A stretch of 64,000 bases of DNA, taken from Methylacidiphilum caldifontis (GTDB lineage Bacteria; Verrucomicrobiota; Verrucomicrobiia; Methylacidiphilales; Methylacidiphilaceae). Of the stretch, positions 9,645 through 18,291 are shown piece by piece. Under the pieces are notes generated by a model. It was not told the origin of the DNA. It worked only from the letters and a program-made list of their open reading frames with translations, and ran no database searches. The stretch is from positions 1,674,001 to 1,738,000 of the forward strand of contig NZ_CP065957.1 in the NCBI RefSeq assembly GCF_017310505.1, given 5' to 3'. Numbering within the stretch: position 1 is the first letter of the stretch; every line of letters begins with the position of its first letter. Position numbers and translations under genes: made by a program.

Positions 9645-10124
9645 ATGCGTGTGGGAATAGCTTTGGGTTCAAACGATGGAGAAAGAAAAAGGCATATCGA
9701 AAAAGCCCTCAGCTTTTTAAAAAACTTGACGAAAAATAATCATTTTCTCTGTTCTTCGATCTGGGAGACAACACCTGTAGATTGTCCAGAAGGATCACAA
9801 AAGTTTCTAAATTGCGTAACAGAAATTGAGACAGATCTTTCTTCGAGGATCTTGCTTGGCTGTCTCCAAGAATATGAGCTTTCAGAGGGTCGATTACCAC
9901 TAGCCAGCCGAAAAAAAAATGGACCGCGTCCGATTGATTTGGATATTTTATACTATGGTCATGAGATTATTGAGGAAAGAGACCTAACTATCCCTCATCC
10001 CCGAATGACTCAAAGGCTTTTTGTTCTGGGGCCTCTTGCAGAAATTAGGCCAGAGTTGATTCTTCCAGGTTATTCTAAGACTGTCAAGGATCTCTTCCAT
10101 GAACTCAATAAAAATAACTCCTGA
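9645..10124 (+). CDS. folK: 2-amino-4-hydroxy-6-hydroxymethyldihydropteridine pyrophosphokinase
   Basis: It transfers pyrophosphate from ATP to the pterin precursor in folate synthesis. The N-terminus VGIALGSNDG and the signature GPRPIDLDIL followed by IPHP are diagnostic. Length is 159 aa from ATG 9645; an in-frame TTG at 9627 would add a hydrophobic stretch not typical of FolK. Its 3' end overlaps panB by 26 bases, so the two are translationally coupled. FolC lies elsewhere in the window (44.1 kb). Confidence 0.93.
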   Translation: MRVGIALGSNDGERKRHIEKALSFLKNLTKNNHFLCSSIWETTPVDCPEGSQKFLNCVTEIETDLSSRILLGCLQEYELSEGRLPLASRKKNGPRPIDLDILYYGHEIIEERDLTIPHPRMTQRLFVLGPLAEIRPELILPGYSKTVKDLFHELNKNNS

Positions 10125-10872
10125 TTGGGTAAGGAATAGAAAAAATACCGGTGAAAAAATCGCCGCTTTGACTGTCGTTGACTATCCTACGGCAAAAATT
10201 CTTGATGAAGCTCAGATACCCCTTCTTCTTGTTGGAGATTCGTTGGGTATGGTCACCTTAGGATACGAAGACACGACCAAAGTGAGTTTAAATGATATGC
10301 TCCATCATGTTCGGGCTGTGGCCCGAGCGAATGTAAAAGCCTTGGTGGTAGCAGATATTCCTTTTGGCTGGAACCGTGAAGCAGAGAAAGCCCTTTATTG
10401 TGCACGTAAACTTTATGAAGCGGGAGCTGAAGCCGTAAAGATTGAGGGGGGCAAAGAAGTGGGACAGATAGTAAAATTACTGATTTCTCAGGGAATTGCA
10501 GTCATGGGTCACATTGGGCTGATGCCTCAATTCCTTGGTCAACCCCCAAAATACAGGAAATATGGTATTGATGAAAAAGAAAAAAAGCAAATTATCGATG
10601 ATGCCCTTTTCTTAAGTCGATTGGGGGTATTTGCAATAGTGCTTGAGGCTTTGGATGAAGCAGTTGCAGCGGAAGTTACCCGGCTTATCGAAGTGCCTAC
10701 GATTGGTATTGGTTCAGGGAAATATTGTGACGGTCAAATTCTAGTTTTTCATGATCTCGTTGGACTTTTCCCATGGTTTCGGCCGAAATTTGTTCAACCC
10801 AAATTGAACATGGCTTTACTGATTAAAGAAGCGGCAATAGCTTATAAAAAAGAAGTCCAAAGCGGGCTCTAA
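10099..10872 (+). CDS. panB: 3-methyl-2-oxobutanoate hydroxymethyltransferase (ketopantoate hydroxymethyltransferase)
   Basis: It uses methylene-tetrahydrofolate to convert alpha-ketoisovalerate to ketopantoate in pantothenate and CoA synthesis. Visible family features are the VGDSLGMV metal-binding segment, the GAEAVKIEGG strand, MGHIGLMPQ, and IPTIGIGSG-like PTIGIGSG with CDGQILVFHD. Length (257 aa) is normal. The start lies inside folK. The pairing makes sense because PanB consumes a folate cofactor. Confidence 0.95.
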   Translation: MNSIKITPDWVRNRKNTGEKIAALTVVDYPTAKILDEAQIPLLLVGDSLGMVTLGYEDTTKVSLNDMLHHVRAVARANVKALVVADIPFGWNREAEKALYCARKLYEAGAEAVKIEGGKEVGQIVKLLISQGIAVMGHIGLMPQFLGQPPKYRKYGIDEKEKKQIIDDALFLSRLGVFAIVLEALDEAVAAEVTRLIEVPTIGIGSGKYCDGQILVFHDLVGLFPWFRPKFVQPKLNMALLIKEAAIAYKKEVQSGL

Positions 10873-10888
10873 AGGCCACCGAGTTCAA

Positions 10889-11947
10889 TCAATGGGATGA
10901 GAACTCAGATAAAAATGCCTGATCAGCATTCTTTGTCCCTTGAAGCAAGGCAATCCCATAAGCCATGCGATTAACATCTTCGAGCAACCCACCAAGGGGA
11001 ACAGCAAGCATATGGGCTTTCCAGACAAGAGTTTCGATCTTGCCTTGCAGCTCCAAAGGCCACATTTCTATAATTTCCATGCCATTGTAGTAGACTGAGC
11101 TGACGTAAAATTCACAGTTAATCTGTTGCCAACTTTGCTGAGTTTTAAATCCATAGCTAGAAGCCAAAGAAAGGGTAGCCATTCCATTAGCGTCAAAAAA
11201 GTTACAATAATAATTTTGGGGAGGTTGTTGGCTTGCCCAATTGCTGAGAAGAGAATCGATAAGAGGTTGGTAACGAGCATAAATTTTGGGATTGGCTTTG
11301 GCCAAGTTACTAATTTCATCAACAGGCTTGATGGGACTATTTCCATTTTCATACGGAGGAAGTTTGAATAGACCTGATTGAGAATAGCTCAAGAGTTTTG
11401 CTTGCAGATCATTTATGAAAAAGGTTTTAAGTGATTGAAGTGAGCTTTCATCTATTTTTCCTTTGAGGGGGGACAGTGTGGATTGAAGTTGTTTGATTTC
11501 TTCTATGCTCAGATTCAACACACTTTTGCCCGGCTTAGCTCGAAATGCCTCCACAAGAAGTTTCTTTACGGGAGCTTTTTTCAAGTCGAAAGGTAAGGAG
11601 TTAAAGGTAAAAGAGCTGGCTGATGTATTTTCTAAATGAGCAAGAACTTTAAGAGAAGGATGTTTGCTTGGATCCCAATGAAGAAAGGCATATGAGACGG
11701 CTTGAGGTTCAGCGGGAACGATAAAACAAGTTTCGATTAATAAGCTATGGCCTTTGCTATTTTTGTCATCAAAATTTCCTAATATGGTGTTATTAGATAA
11801 ATTGGAGAGTGAAACATTGGGAATCGAGCTAAAGGAGCTCAGCTCATCGAAAGGGGAAGGGAAAAGAGAAATGGGACAAAAAGCAAAATAAATTAAAAAG
11901 AGAAGTCCAAAGCCGTTGATGTCTTTTTGGTTTTTAGAATTTTTCAT
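10889..11947 (-). CDS. Secreted protein of unknown function, 352 aa
   Basis: I do not recognise this protein. The N-terminus has a basic stretch and a hydrophobic segment (FGLLFLIYFAFCPISLFP, about residues 13-30), consistent with a signal peptide. The mature sequence is rich in Ser, Leu and Lys, with a hydrophobic aromatic C-terminal part (MWPLELQGKIETLVWKAHML) that suggests a compact globular domain. No catalytic motif is evident. It is convergent with panB (16 bp between stops) and separated from the glycosyltransferase patch by about 75 bp. Confidence 0.65.
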   Translation of the reverse strand: MKNSKNQKDINGFGLLFLIYFAFCPISLFPSPFDELSSFSSIPNVSLSNLSNNTILGNFDDKNSKGHSLLIETCFIVPAEPQAVSYAFLHWDPSKHPSLKVLAHLENTSASSFTFNSLPFDLKKAPVKKLLVEAFRAKPGKSVLNLSIEEIKQLQSTLSPLKGKIDESSLQSLKTFFINDLQAKLLSYSQSGLFKLPPYENGNSPIKPVDEISNLAKANPKIYARYQPLIDSLLSNWASQQPPQNYYCNFFDANGMATLSLASSYGFKTQQSWQQINCEFYVSSVYYNGMEIIEMWPLELQGKIETLVWKAHMLAVPLGGLLEDVNRMAYGIALLQGTKNADQAFLSEFSSH

Positions 11948-12022
11948 TCGCTTTGAAAAAGGTTTGATTTAAGATTTTGCATTTGCGATAAGAATTCATT
12001 GCTATAGCAAAAACAGCCTTTT

Positions 12023-13192
12023 TTAAGTTCTTCTACGCTCAGTCGTTTCTATGAGCAGCTGATTATATAGATTTAACATATTTTTGGCCATCACTTTATA
12101 GGAGAATGTCAATTCTATTTTTTTATGGCATTCCCATTTTTTTTCTTCAGGAAGTGGCCCAGTAGCTGCTATATCGGCTAAAGCTTGGCATAAATCTGGA
12201 GTAGACCAGGGAGGGATCAGTTTGCCGACTTGGCAGGCTTGAAAAGCTTCGGGAATACCATCTATAGTCGTTGTGATAACGGGTTTGCCACAAGCGAAAG
12301 CTTCTAAAATAACCAAACCGAAAGCTTCGGTGGCAATAGCTGGATGTACAAGGCAGTCTAAAGCATTGATCCAATTTTCTATTTCAGAAGTGTGAGGAAC
12401 AAGAAATACGCGACCTTCAAGTGACAACCTTTTTATCTTTTCTTCAAGAAGTTGTTGCATGTTACCCCTTCCGATGATGAGAAACCGACCATGAGGAAGA
12501 ACGTTGCGAGAACAGTCAGCAGCTTCAAGAAAGTCTAACTGTCCCTTGCCTAGGGGAAAATCATAACTGCCGATCATGCCAAAAAGGAAATGTCGGGCTT
12601 CTATCCCCAATTTTTCTCTAAGATATAGCACCTTTCGTGGATAAAACCGTTGAGTATCAATGCCTCCATAAATAACTCTTATTTTTTTATGATCTCCCCT
12701 GATTGGCTCTCTTTTATGCCTCTCTTTAATTGGACAGAGAGGATCAAAATCCCCTTGAACAAGAACTTTTTTTGTAAACCGAGATACAGCGACCATGCAA
12801 TCGCAACAGTTTAAAAGATAATGCTTGCTTAACCATGATCCAGGACTTTTGGCCATATGTCGGGTAAGAACAATTTTAGGTTTGGGGGTGGTCCAGGATG
12901 CACTGAGTATAGCTGGCCAATAGTCTCTGCCGTGATGGGCATGCAAAACCGAAATTTTACGACTTTTTATTATTTTCCAAAGCTTATAAAAGCCAGAGAT
13001 CTTTTTTTCCCAATGCACACTTTCTATTCCATAAGATTTTAGCTGATCGAACAGTTCTGTATTTTGGGGGCAAGCGACAAGAACTGAAACTCCTAATTCC
13101 TGTAGTCCGCGTGCGAGTAAAATGACTTGATTATCTGTACCTCCTCCTTGGAGAACAGAGTCAATTAAAAGAATACGAGGTTCATTTTGCAT
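12023..13192 (-). CDS. Glycosyltransferase family 4 (GT-B fold)
   Basis: A retaining, nucleotide-sugar-dependent transferase of 389 aa. The N-terminal GGGTDNQVILLARGL loop and the C-terminal EAFGLVILEAFACGKPVI element (the E-x7-E motif) place it in GT4 (WaaG/PimA-like). It probably acts at the cytoplasmic face of the membrane on lipid-linked glycan. I chose ATG 13192 because AAGGA lies about 7 nt upstream and only 1 base separates it from the preceding stop; a longer reading up to 13249 runs into the neighbouring gene. It is the last gene of a two-gene minus-strand unit with the GT2 below. Confidence 0.85.
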   Translation of the reverse strand: MQNEPRILLIDSVLQGGGTDNQVILLARGLQELGVSVLVACPQNTELFDQLKSYGIESVHWEKKISGFYKLWKIIKSRKISVLHAHHGRDYWPAILSASWTTPKPKIVLTRHMAKSPGSWLSKHYLLNCCDCMVAVSRFTKKVLVQGDFDPLCPIKERHKREPIRGDHKKIRVIYGGIDTQRFYPRKVLYLREKLGIEARHFLFGMIGSYDFPLGKGQLDFLEAADCSRNVLPHGRFLIIGRGNMQQLLEEKIKRLSLEGRVFLVPHTSEIENWINALDCLVHPAIATEAFGLVILEAFACGKPVITTTIDGIPEAFQACQVGKLIPPWSTPDLCQALADIAATGPLPEEKKWECHKKIELTFSYKVMAKNMLNLYNQLLIETTERRRT

Positions 13193-13193
13193 T

Positions 13194-14132
13194 TTAATCC
13201 TTTGATAGTCCCATGTTGTCGGGCATACCTTTAAGATGCCATAATGCAATTTTAGAATTAGTTTTTAACCTAGTGTTTGAATATTTGCCGAAAGTGACCA
13301 GGTAAAGAAGACTTTCAAAGAAAAGGGATATAAAAAGCCGTAATAGAAGACCTATCCTGAGAATCCAATATTTAAAAGGATGGTGGATTTTGAAATATTT
13401 GTATCTTGATTTCCAATATTCAATGCGAGCTTCGGCTTGTTGTTTTTTAGCTGTTTTCCCTTGACCGTGCCATACTTTGACTTGGGGTAAAAAATAGATG
13501 AAGTAGCCTTTTTTTGTTGCTCTCAAACAAAAATCGGTTTCTTCAAAAAAGAAGAAATATCTTTCATCAAGTCCTTTCAGCTCATCCCAAATTTTTTTTC
13601 GAATAAGCAAAAAGGCCCCTATTACCGATTCAACAGCGAGGGGACGCTCAGTTTTGTATTCTTTACCTGGAAATTTTTTAGGAAAAAGTCTTCGCAGCAT
13701 TGACTTGTTGCCTAATTCCGTTAGAAGGTTTGGAAAGTTAGCGATCGAATTTTGGAATGTCCCATCTTCATTGAGAAGCTGTGCTCCACAGACTGCACAT
13801 GATGGATGATCTTCCATCCATTCCACGGCTTTTTGAATGGAATCTTTCTCTAGCCGGGCATCAGAGTTGAGCAATAGAAGATAATCGCCTTGAGAATACT
13901 GGGCAGCCTGATTTACGGCTTTGGAAAAGCCCAGATTGGTCGGAGAGCGGAGGTAAAGAACCCAAGGGAATTTTTTTTTTATCATTTTTTCTGTTCCATC
14001 TTTTGATCCATTATCAAAGACAATAACCCGTTTCTCATAAGGATCGCGGCTGTTTTCAATGGAAGTTAAAGCCTGTTCAAGCAGCAATTGAGTATTGAAA
14101 CTGACAATAATTATCGATACATTCGCATTCAT
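13194..14132 (-). CDS. Glycosyltransferase family 2 (rhamnosyltransferase-like)
   Basis: A 312-aa inverting GT-A enzyme. The N-terminal VSIIIVSFNT strand, FDNGSKDGT, the LLLLNSDAR metal-binding DXD-like motif and the EETDFCLRATKKGY acceptor region are typical of GT2 proteins related to dTDP-rhamnosyl transferases. A hydrophobic stretch near the C-terminus (about 262-290) suggests membrane association. Its start codon overlaps that of the divergent deacetylase gene (CATG at 14130-14133). Confidence 0.85.
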   Translation of the reverse strand: MNANVSIIIVSFNTQLLLEQALTSIENSRDPYEKRVIVFDNGSKDGTEKMIKKKFPWVLYLRSPTNLGFSKAVNQAAQYSQGDYLLLLNSDARLEKDSIQKAVEWMEDHPSCAVCGAQLLNEDGTFQNSIANFPNLLTELGNKSMLRRLFPKKFPGKEYKTERPLAVESVIGAFLLIRKKIWDELKGLDERYFFFFEETDFCLRATKKGYFIYFLPQVKVWHGQGKTAKKQQAEARIEYWKSRYKYFKIHHPFKYWILRIGLLLRLFISLFFESLLYLVTFGKYSNTRLKTNSKIALWHLKGMPDNMGLSKD

Positions 14133-14916
14133 GGCAGGATTGCCTCAAGTCTCATCTCGGGTGGAGAATTCCTTTACCCACTTGTCTCATTATCGAAAGA
14201 CTTACGGAGATAAAACTCCCATACTTATGTACCATCATATAGGAAGAAGTCCAAAAGATTCCAAGTTTCCTTCTCTGTGGGTTCCTAGCCTGCTTTTTGA
14301 AAGACAGCTTGGAGAGTTTTGGTCTGTGGAATGGCCTTCTATTTCCTTGGGAGAATTCGTTGCGGCCAGTTGTTCAGTTTGCAAAGGGGTAATTCTCAGT
14401 TTTGATGATGGCTATCAATCTGTGTTTACTCGCGGTCTACCTTTGCTTACAAAATTCAGAATGCGTGCCATTCTTTTTGTTGTGGTCAACTATATTGGAA
14501 AGTATAATGAATGGGATAGAGCTTTGGGAGAACCTCCTCAAAAGCTTATGGGTAAAGAAGAAATTAGAGACTGGATTGCTGCTGGACATGAAATTGGCAG
14601 CCATAGCCTTTCCCACCCCCATCTCCCTAAGCTTTCTTTTGATGAAGCTCGAAGAGAAATTGAGGATTCAAAAAAAATACTTGAAGATATTTTTTCTTTC
14701 CCTGTTCGACATTTTTCTTATCCGTATGGCGAATGGACTGCCCAATGCGCAGAAATAGCAGAAAAAGCGGGATATGAATCCGCATGCCAAATTGGAGAAG
14801 GGGTGAATTTTCCCGGAGAAAACCCCTTTTGTTTAAAAAGGTTAACGGCTAGAAGACCCAAAAGAAATTTAAGAACCCTTTTACAGATGCTCCTTCCTTA
14901 TCGCCACACCGCTTAG
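14131..14916 (+). CDS. Polysaccharide deacetylase family protein
   Basis: A 261-aa NodB-type protein. Visible motifs are LMYHHIG, the metal Asp in VILSFDDGY, the HxxxH-type element EIGSHSLSHPHL, and SYPYGEW. It probably trims N-acetyl groups from a surface glycan built by the adjacent glycosyltransferases. No signal peptide is apparent from ATG 14131; the start is uncertain because it overlaps the divergent GT2 start, and a reading up to 14095 would run deeper into that gene. Confidence 0.8.
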   Translation: MAGLPQVSSRVENSFTHLSHYRKTYGDKTPILMYHHIGRSPKDSKFPSLWVPSLLFERQLGEFWSVEWPSISLGEFVAASCSVCKGVILSFDDGYQSVFTRGLPLLTKFRMRAILFVVVNYIGKYNEWDRALGEPPQKLMGKEEIRDWIAAGHEIGSHSLSHPHLPKLSFDEARREIEDSKKILEDIFSFPVRHFSYPYGEWTAQCAEIAEKAGYESACQIGEGVNFPGENPFCLKRLTARRPKRNLRTLLQMLLPYRHTA

Positions 14917-14927
14917 TTTTCTTGCAA

Positions 14928-15731
14928 ATGGATAAACTGCCTATAAGCCTGACCATGATAGCCAAGAATCAGGCTCATAATTTGCCAAGAAGTTTGGGAA
15001 GTGTAGCCCGGTGGGTAAGTGAAATCGTTGTGGTCATCAATGATTGTACGGATGAAACTGAAGCTGTAGCCAAAAGTTTTGGAGCACGGGTTGAAAAAAG
15101 GCCCTGGAGTTGTCGCAGGGATCAAAAAAACATCGCTCTTGAGCTGGCTTCCTACAATTGGGTTTTGGGATTGGATGCCGACGAAGTAGTTTCTGAGAAC
15201 TTGAGACGGGACATTTTTAACTTTTTTTTAAAAGATCATCTTCATTATGTAGGAGCCACTTTCCCAAGGAAAACATGGTTGATGGACCGGTGGATTACCC
15301 ATGGGGATTTTTATCCTGATTATAATTTAAGACTTTTTCGAAAAGATCGAGGCCGTTGGGGAGGAAGCCGGGAACATGACCGAGTTGTGGTAGAGGGAAA
15401 AGTTAAAAAGTTAAAAGGAGAATTGCTCCATTATTCTTTTCCGACTATCGATTATACAATCACTAAGCTTCCTGAATATGCTACATCTTTTGCCCAAGAA
15501 GCATTAACCAGAGGAAAAAGATGGAGCTGGGTTGACATCCTGTTTAGACCACCTTGGAGGTTTTTTAGGAGCTATATTTTGAAGGGAGGTTTTCTTGATG
15601 GGTTCCCTGGATTTTATGTTGCTTCGATGGCCGCCTTTTCTAATTTTTTTAGGTATAGCAAACTTTTTGAATTAACCCAAAAAGGTAAAGAGATTAAAAA
15701 TATTCATAATAATCTTGAAAAGACAAGATAA
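14928..15731 (+). CDS. Glycosyltransferase family 2 (WaaE/KdtX-like)
   Basis: A 267-aa GT2 enzyme related to those that add beta-linked glucose to LPS core heptose. The start ISLTMIAKNQAHNL, the VVVINDCTDET loop, a GLDADEV motif (the DXD element) and the downstream FYPDYNLRLFRKDRGRWGG-like segment (NLRLFRKDRGRWGG) are hallmarks of this subgroup. Substrate specificity is not deducible. ATG 14928 is chosen over TTG 14922. It follows the deacetylase by 11 bp, implying cotranscription. Confidence 0.85.
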   Translation: MDKLPISLTMIAKNQAHNLPRSLGSVARWVSEIVVVINDCTDETEAVAKSFGARVEKRPWSCRRDQKNIALELASYNWVLGLDADEVVSENLRRDIFNFFLKDHLHYVGATFPRKTWLMDRWITHGDFYPDYNLRLFRKDRGRWGGSREHDRVVVEGKVKKLKGELLHYSFPTIDYTITKLPEYATSFAQEALTRGKRWSWVDILFRPPWRFFRSYILKGGFLDGFPGFYVASMAAFSNFFRYSKLFELTQKGKEIKNIHNNLEKTR

Positions 15732-15750
15732 TCAAAAATCGAAGCGGTAT

Positions 15751-16707
15751 TTAAAGCTGCTCTTTTTTTATAAAAGCCAAAAGCTGCCTGCTCATGTATT
15801 TGATTCTGTTTAAATCTGAAAATGAAAGTCCAAAAAAAAGGGGAAGCCGGTAATGGAAAGGCAGCTTTTTTTCCAATAGATTTTTATGTTCTTTGAAGTA
15901 ATCCTCAGCTAATGAAAGATCTATAGATTTGTAGGCAAAAAGCTTTTTGAATCGGTTTTCTATGATGGCTTTTTTTCTTTCTTCGGTGAGTATTCCTTCT
16001 TTTTTTAAATATTCGATCATTTTTTCAAGTAGATTATCATGATCTCTGAGGATTTCTATAAATTGGTGATTAGCCCGGGTAGACGTATGACCTACACGGT
16101 AAATGGCTCCAGGAGTAGGGCAATAAACAAACTTCAATTTGTTGGTAATCGCTCGCATATAAAGGCTATAATCTTCACAGGGATGAAAGCTATCCCAGCC
16201 GCCGATTTTCAGAAGAGATTCTTTGCGCCATAGGTAGGATCCTGTCTGTGGCATATCCCAAGAAAGCCACAATGTTAAAGGGTCTTCTTTGGGGTCGGAA
16301 CCAAGCAGTTTTTTCTGGATGGGTTTTCCGTTTTTCCAGATTTCAACATAAGTTGGTGAGTATAAAACATCGGCAGAATCGATCTTTTCTTTGGCCTCCT
16401 CCTGTTGTGTTTTTATTTTTCCTTCCAGCAAATAATCGTCATGATCGATGTACTGAATCCATTCACCAGTCGATTCGAAAAGAATTAAATTCCGGTTGTC
16501 TGCCGTGTCTTGAGGTTTGTTAAGCCGTATAAGCTTGATTTTATCTTTGTACTGGTTCAAAATAGAAGAAGTTCCATCTGTTGACCCCGCATCAACAACA
16601 ATAATCTCTTTATTTTCCCAATCTTGACCTATAGCACTCTCTAGGGTTTGAAAGAGCCATTTTCCTGGATTATAAGTTGGAATACCAATGGTGATCTTTG
16701 GATTCAA
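15751..16707 (-). CDS. Glycosyltransferase family 2
   Basis: A 318-aa GT-A enzyme with ITIGIPTYNPGKW, VVDAGSTDGTSS and the metal-binding IDHDDY motif. It resembles the neighbouring GT2 at 16783-17715 in length and layout, including a GSYLWRKESLLKIGGWDS acceptor region, which suggests an old tandem duplication. It is separated from that paralogue by about 75 bp and convergent with the GT2 above (20 bp between stops). Likely role: extension of a surface polysaccharide. Confidence 0.85.
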   Translation of the reverse strand: MNPKITIGIPTYNPGKWLFQTLESAIGQDWENKEIIVVDAGSTDGTSSILNQYKDKIKLIRLNKPQDTADNRNLILFESTGEWIQYIDHDDYLLEGKIKTQQEEAKEKIDSADVLYSPTYVEIWKNGKPIQKKLLGSDPKEDPLTLWLSWDMPQTGSYLWRKESLLKIGGWDSFHPCEDYSLYMRAITNKLKFVYCPTPGAIYRVGHTSTRANHQFIEILRDHDNLLEKMIEYLKKEGILTEERKKAIIENRFKKLFAYKSIDLSLAEDYFKEHKNLLEKKLPFHYRLPLFFGLSFSDLNRIKYMSRQLLAFIKKEQL

Positions 16708-16782
16708 TTTTAGCTGGTTATTGTATTTTTTTTTATTTTATATTTTTTCGCTGTCAACATTTTTAGCTTGATGACCAACTGG

Positions 16783-17715
16783 TTATTTCTGTCTAAAAAT
16801 GCTTTGGATTTTTTCAGTAACAGAAAATCCAAAAAGAGAATAGAGTACACTGTATCTCAAAGGGCCATCTACACAAAAAAGACCTAATGGCTTTTGTTTT
16901 CTTTCTAGGGCGACTGCTTCCTCAATTTTTCCTTCTTTTGCAAGCCACCGGGCGACAAGAAAATAGGCTTTCCCAATTTCTTTTTTAAGTTCTGGAACCA
17001 ACTGGCCGTTTTGATTCAGCCACTGCACCATCCTGTCCATGCATCTTTTTTTTTGTTCAATAAACTCCATCGCTTGCTGATGAGCCATAGGCTTGTTCCT
17101 GTAATTCCAATATGCTCCAGCTATGGGAGTCAAAGAAAATTTTAAATTCGACTGGATTGCTCTTCCCACAAGTTCATAATCGTCATAGAGAGAGGCATAA
17201 TCCGACCATCCCCCAATTTTTGCAACCGATGTTTTTTTCCAAAGATAACCGCCTGTTTGAGGCAGTTCGGATGAAAACCACAGGGAAAGGATGGGTCTAC
17301 TCATAGCCTTGGCGGATGGCACGTATTTTTCTTTTCCTTCAGGCGAAACAGCGATGATTGGAGAATAAAATACATCAATCGTGTCAAGTTCGGCTGTCAA
17401 AGAAAAATGGTTGTTGATTTTATTCTGATCCAAATAGTCGTCGTGATCAAGCCATTGTATCCAAGAACCCTTGGCTCTATTCAATGCCTCGTTTCTAGCT
17501 TTTGCTCTCCCTTGGTTTTCTTTGAAAAAGACATGAGAAACAACTCCTCTATACTTTTCAATAATTTTAGCTGTCTGATCGGTAGAACCATCGTTAATGA
17601 CAAGAATCTCTTTGTTTGGCCATGATTGATTGAGAGCACTCAGAATGGCCTTTTCAATCGTTTTCTCCCCGTTATAGGTTATGATGGCAATAGTAACAAG
17701 GGGCAGATGATTCAT
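16783..17715 (-). CDS. Glycosyltransferase family 2
   Basis: A 310-aa GT2 enzyme, paralogous to its downstream neighbour. VTIAIITYNGEKT, VINDGSTDQT and the LDHDDY metal motif are visible, and the acceptor region again has GGYLWKKTSVAKIGGWSD. The C-terminal part contains a conserved-looking amphipathic tail (EEAVALERKQKPLGLF). ATG 17715 is preferred to the TTG at 17721. The two secreted paralogues start upstream on the same strand and could be cotranscribed (34 bp gap). Confidence 0.85.
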   Translation of the reverse strand: MNHLPLVTIAIITYNGEKTIEKAILSALNQSWPNKEILVINDGSTDQTAKIIEKYRGVVSHVFFKENQGRAKARNEALNRAKGSWIQWLDHDDYLDQNKINNHFSLTAELDTIDVFYSPIIAVSPEGKEKYVPSAKAMSRPILSLWFSSELPQTGGYLWKKTSVAKIGGWSDYASLYDDYELVGRAIQSNLKFSLTPIAGAYWNYRNKPMAHQQAMEFIEQKKRCMDRMVQWLNQNGQLVPELKKEIGKAYFLVARWLAKEGKIEEAVALERKQKPLGLFCVDGPLRYSVLYSLFGFSVTEKIQSIFRQK

Positions 17716-17748
17716 TTTCAAGAATGTAAATGAGAAAAAGGAGCCGAA

Positions 17749-18291
17749 TCAACGAGAAGACTCACTATCTTGAGAGTCTTGAGCAGGTTGGGCAGTGGAG
17801 GAAGAAGTGGATGGATTGGGTGAGGAACTTGTTTCAGCTTCAACTGCACTTGGAAGTTTGGCTGACTGGGAAAGAGATTTGAGCTCTCGCATTCGGGAGC
17901 GCATCGCATCCATTTCCTGATGCATTTCTTTTCTTTGTTCAATGAGCCGGGTAACGATGAGAGTTAAATAATCGATTTTCTTTTCTTTTGGAGCTTTTTT
18001 GAGTTCTTTTAATAATCCATCCAACTCCTTATCTTGTTTATCTAGCATCCTCCTAAAACTTTCCTGCATTTCAGAGAGCAGAGCTTGTTGGTCTGAATCT
18101 AAAGACTTTTCAGGAGAACGGCTTTTCGGAGAGTAAAGTTGTGTGGAAGATTGCCCGATGAGAGGAGAAAGGGTCCCCATAAATACTATGAGAACCCAAC
18201 GATAAAAGAGCTGTTTTTTTTTATTCCGTAGAAAAGACAAACCGTACCTATTCATGAAGAGTTTGTTAGATTGGCCCTTTATTATTCTCAT
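17749..18291 (-). CDS. Secreted coiled-coil protein A of a tandem pair, 180 aa
   Basis: I do not recognise a named family. A hydrophobic segment (about residues 28-46, WVLIVFMGTLSPLIG) indicates export or anchoring; an internal ATG (residue 13) would give a more standard signal peptide. The middle contains a helical core shared with its upstream neighbour: DKQDKELDGLLKEL, KAPKEKK, then QRKEMHQEMDAMRSRM. The C-terminus (from about 145) is Ser/Thr/Pro/Gln-rich and probably disordered. The core recalls Spy/CpxP- or CnrX-like periplasmic metal or stress sensors in its Met/charged helical character, but similarity is not established. Its start overlaps the stop of protein B (ATGA), so the two are coupled. 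Confidence 0.65.
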   Translation of the reverse strand: MRIIKGQSNKLFMNRYGLSFLRNKKKQLFYRWVLIVFMGTLSPLIGQSSTQLYSPKSRSPEKSLDSDQQALLSEMQESFRRMLDKQDKELDGLLKELKKAPKEKKIDYLTLIVTRLIEQRKEMHQEMDAMRSRMRELKSLSQSAKLPSAVEAETSSSPNPSTSSSTAQPAQDSQDSESSR

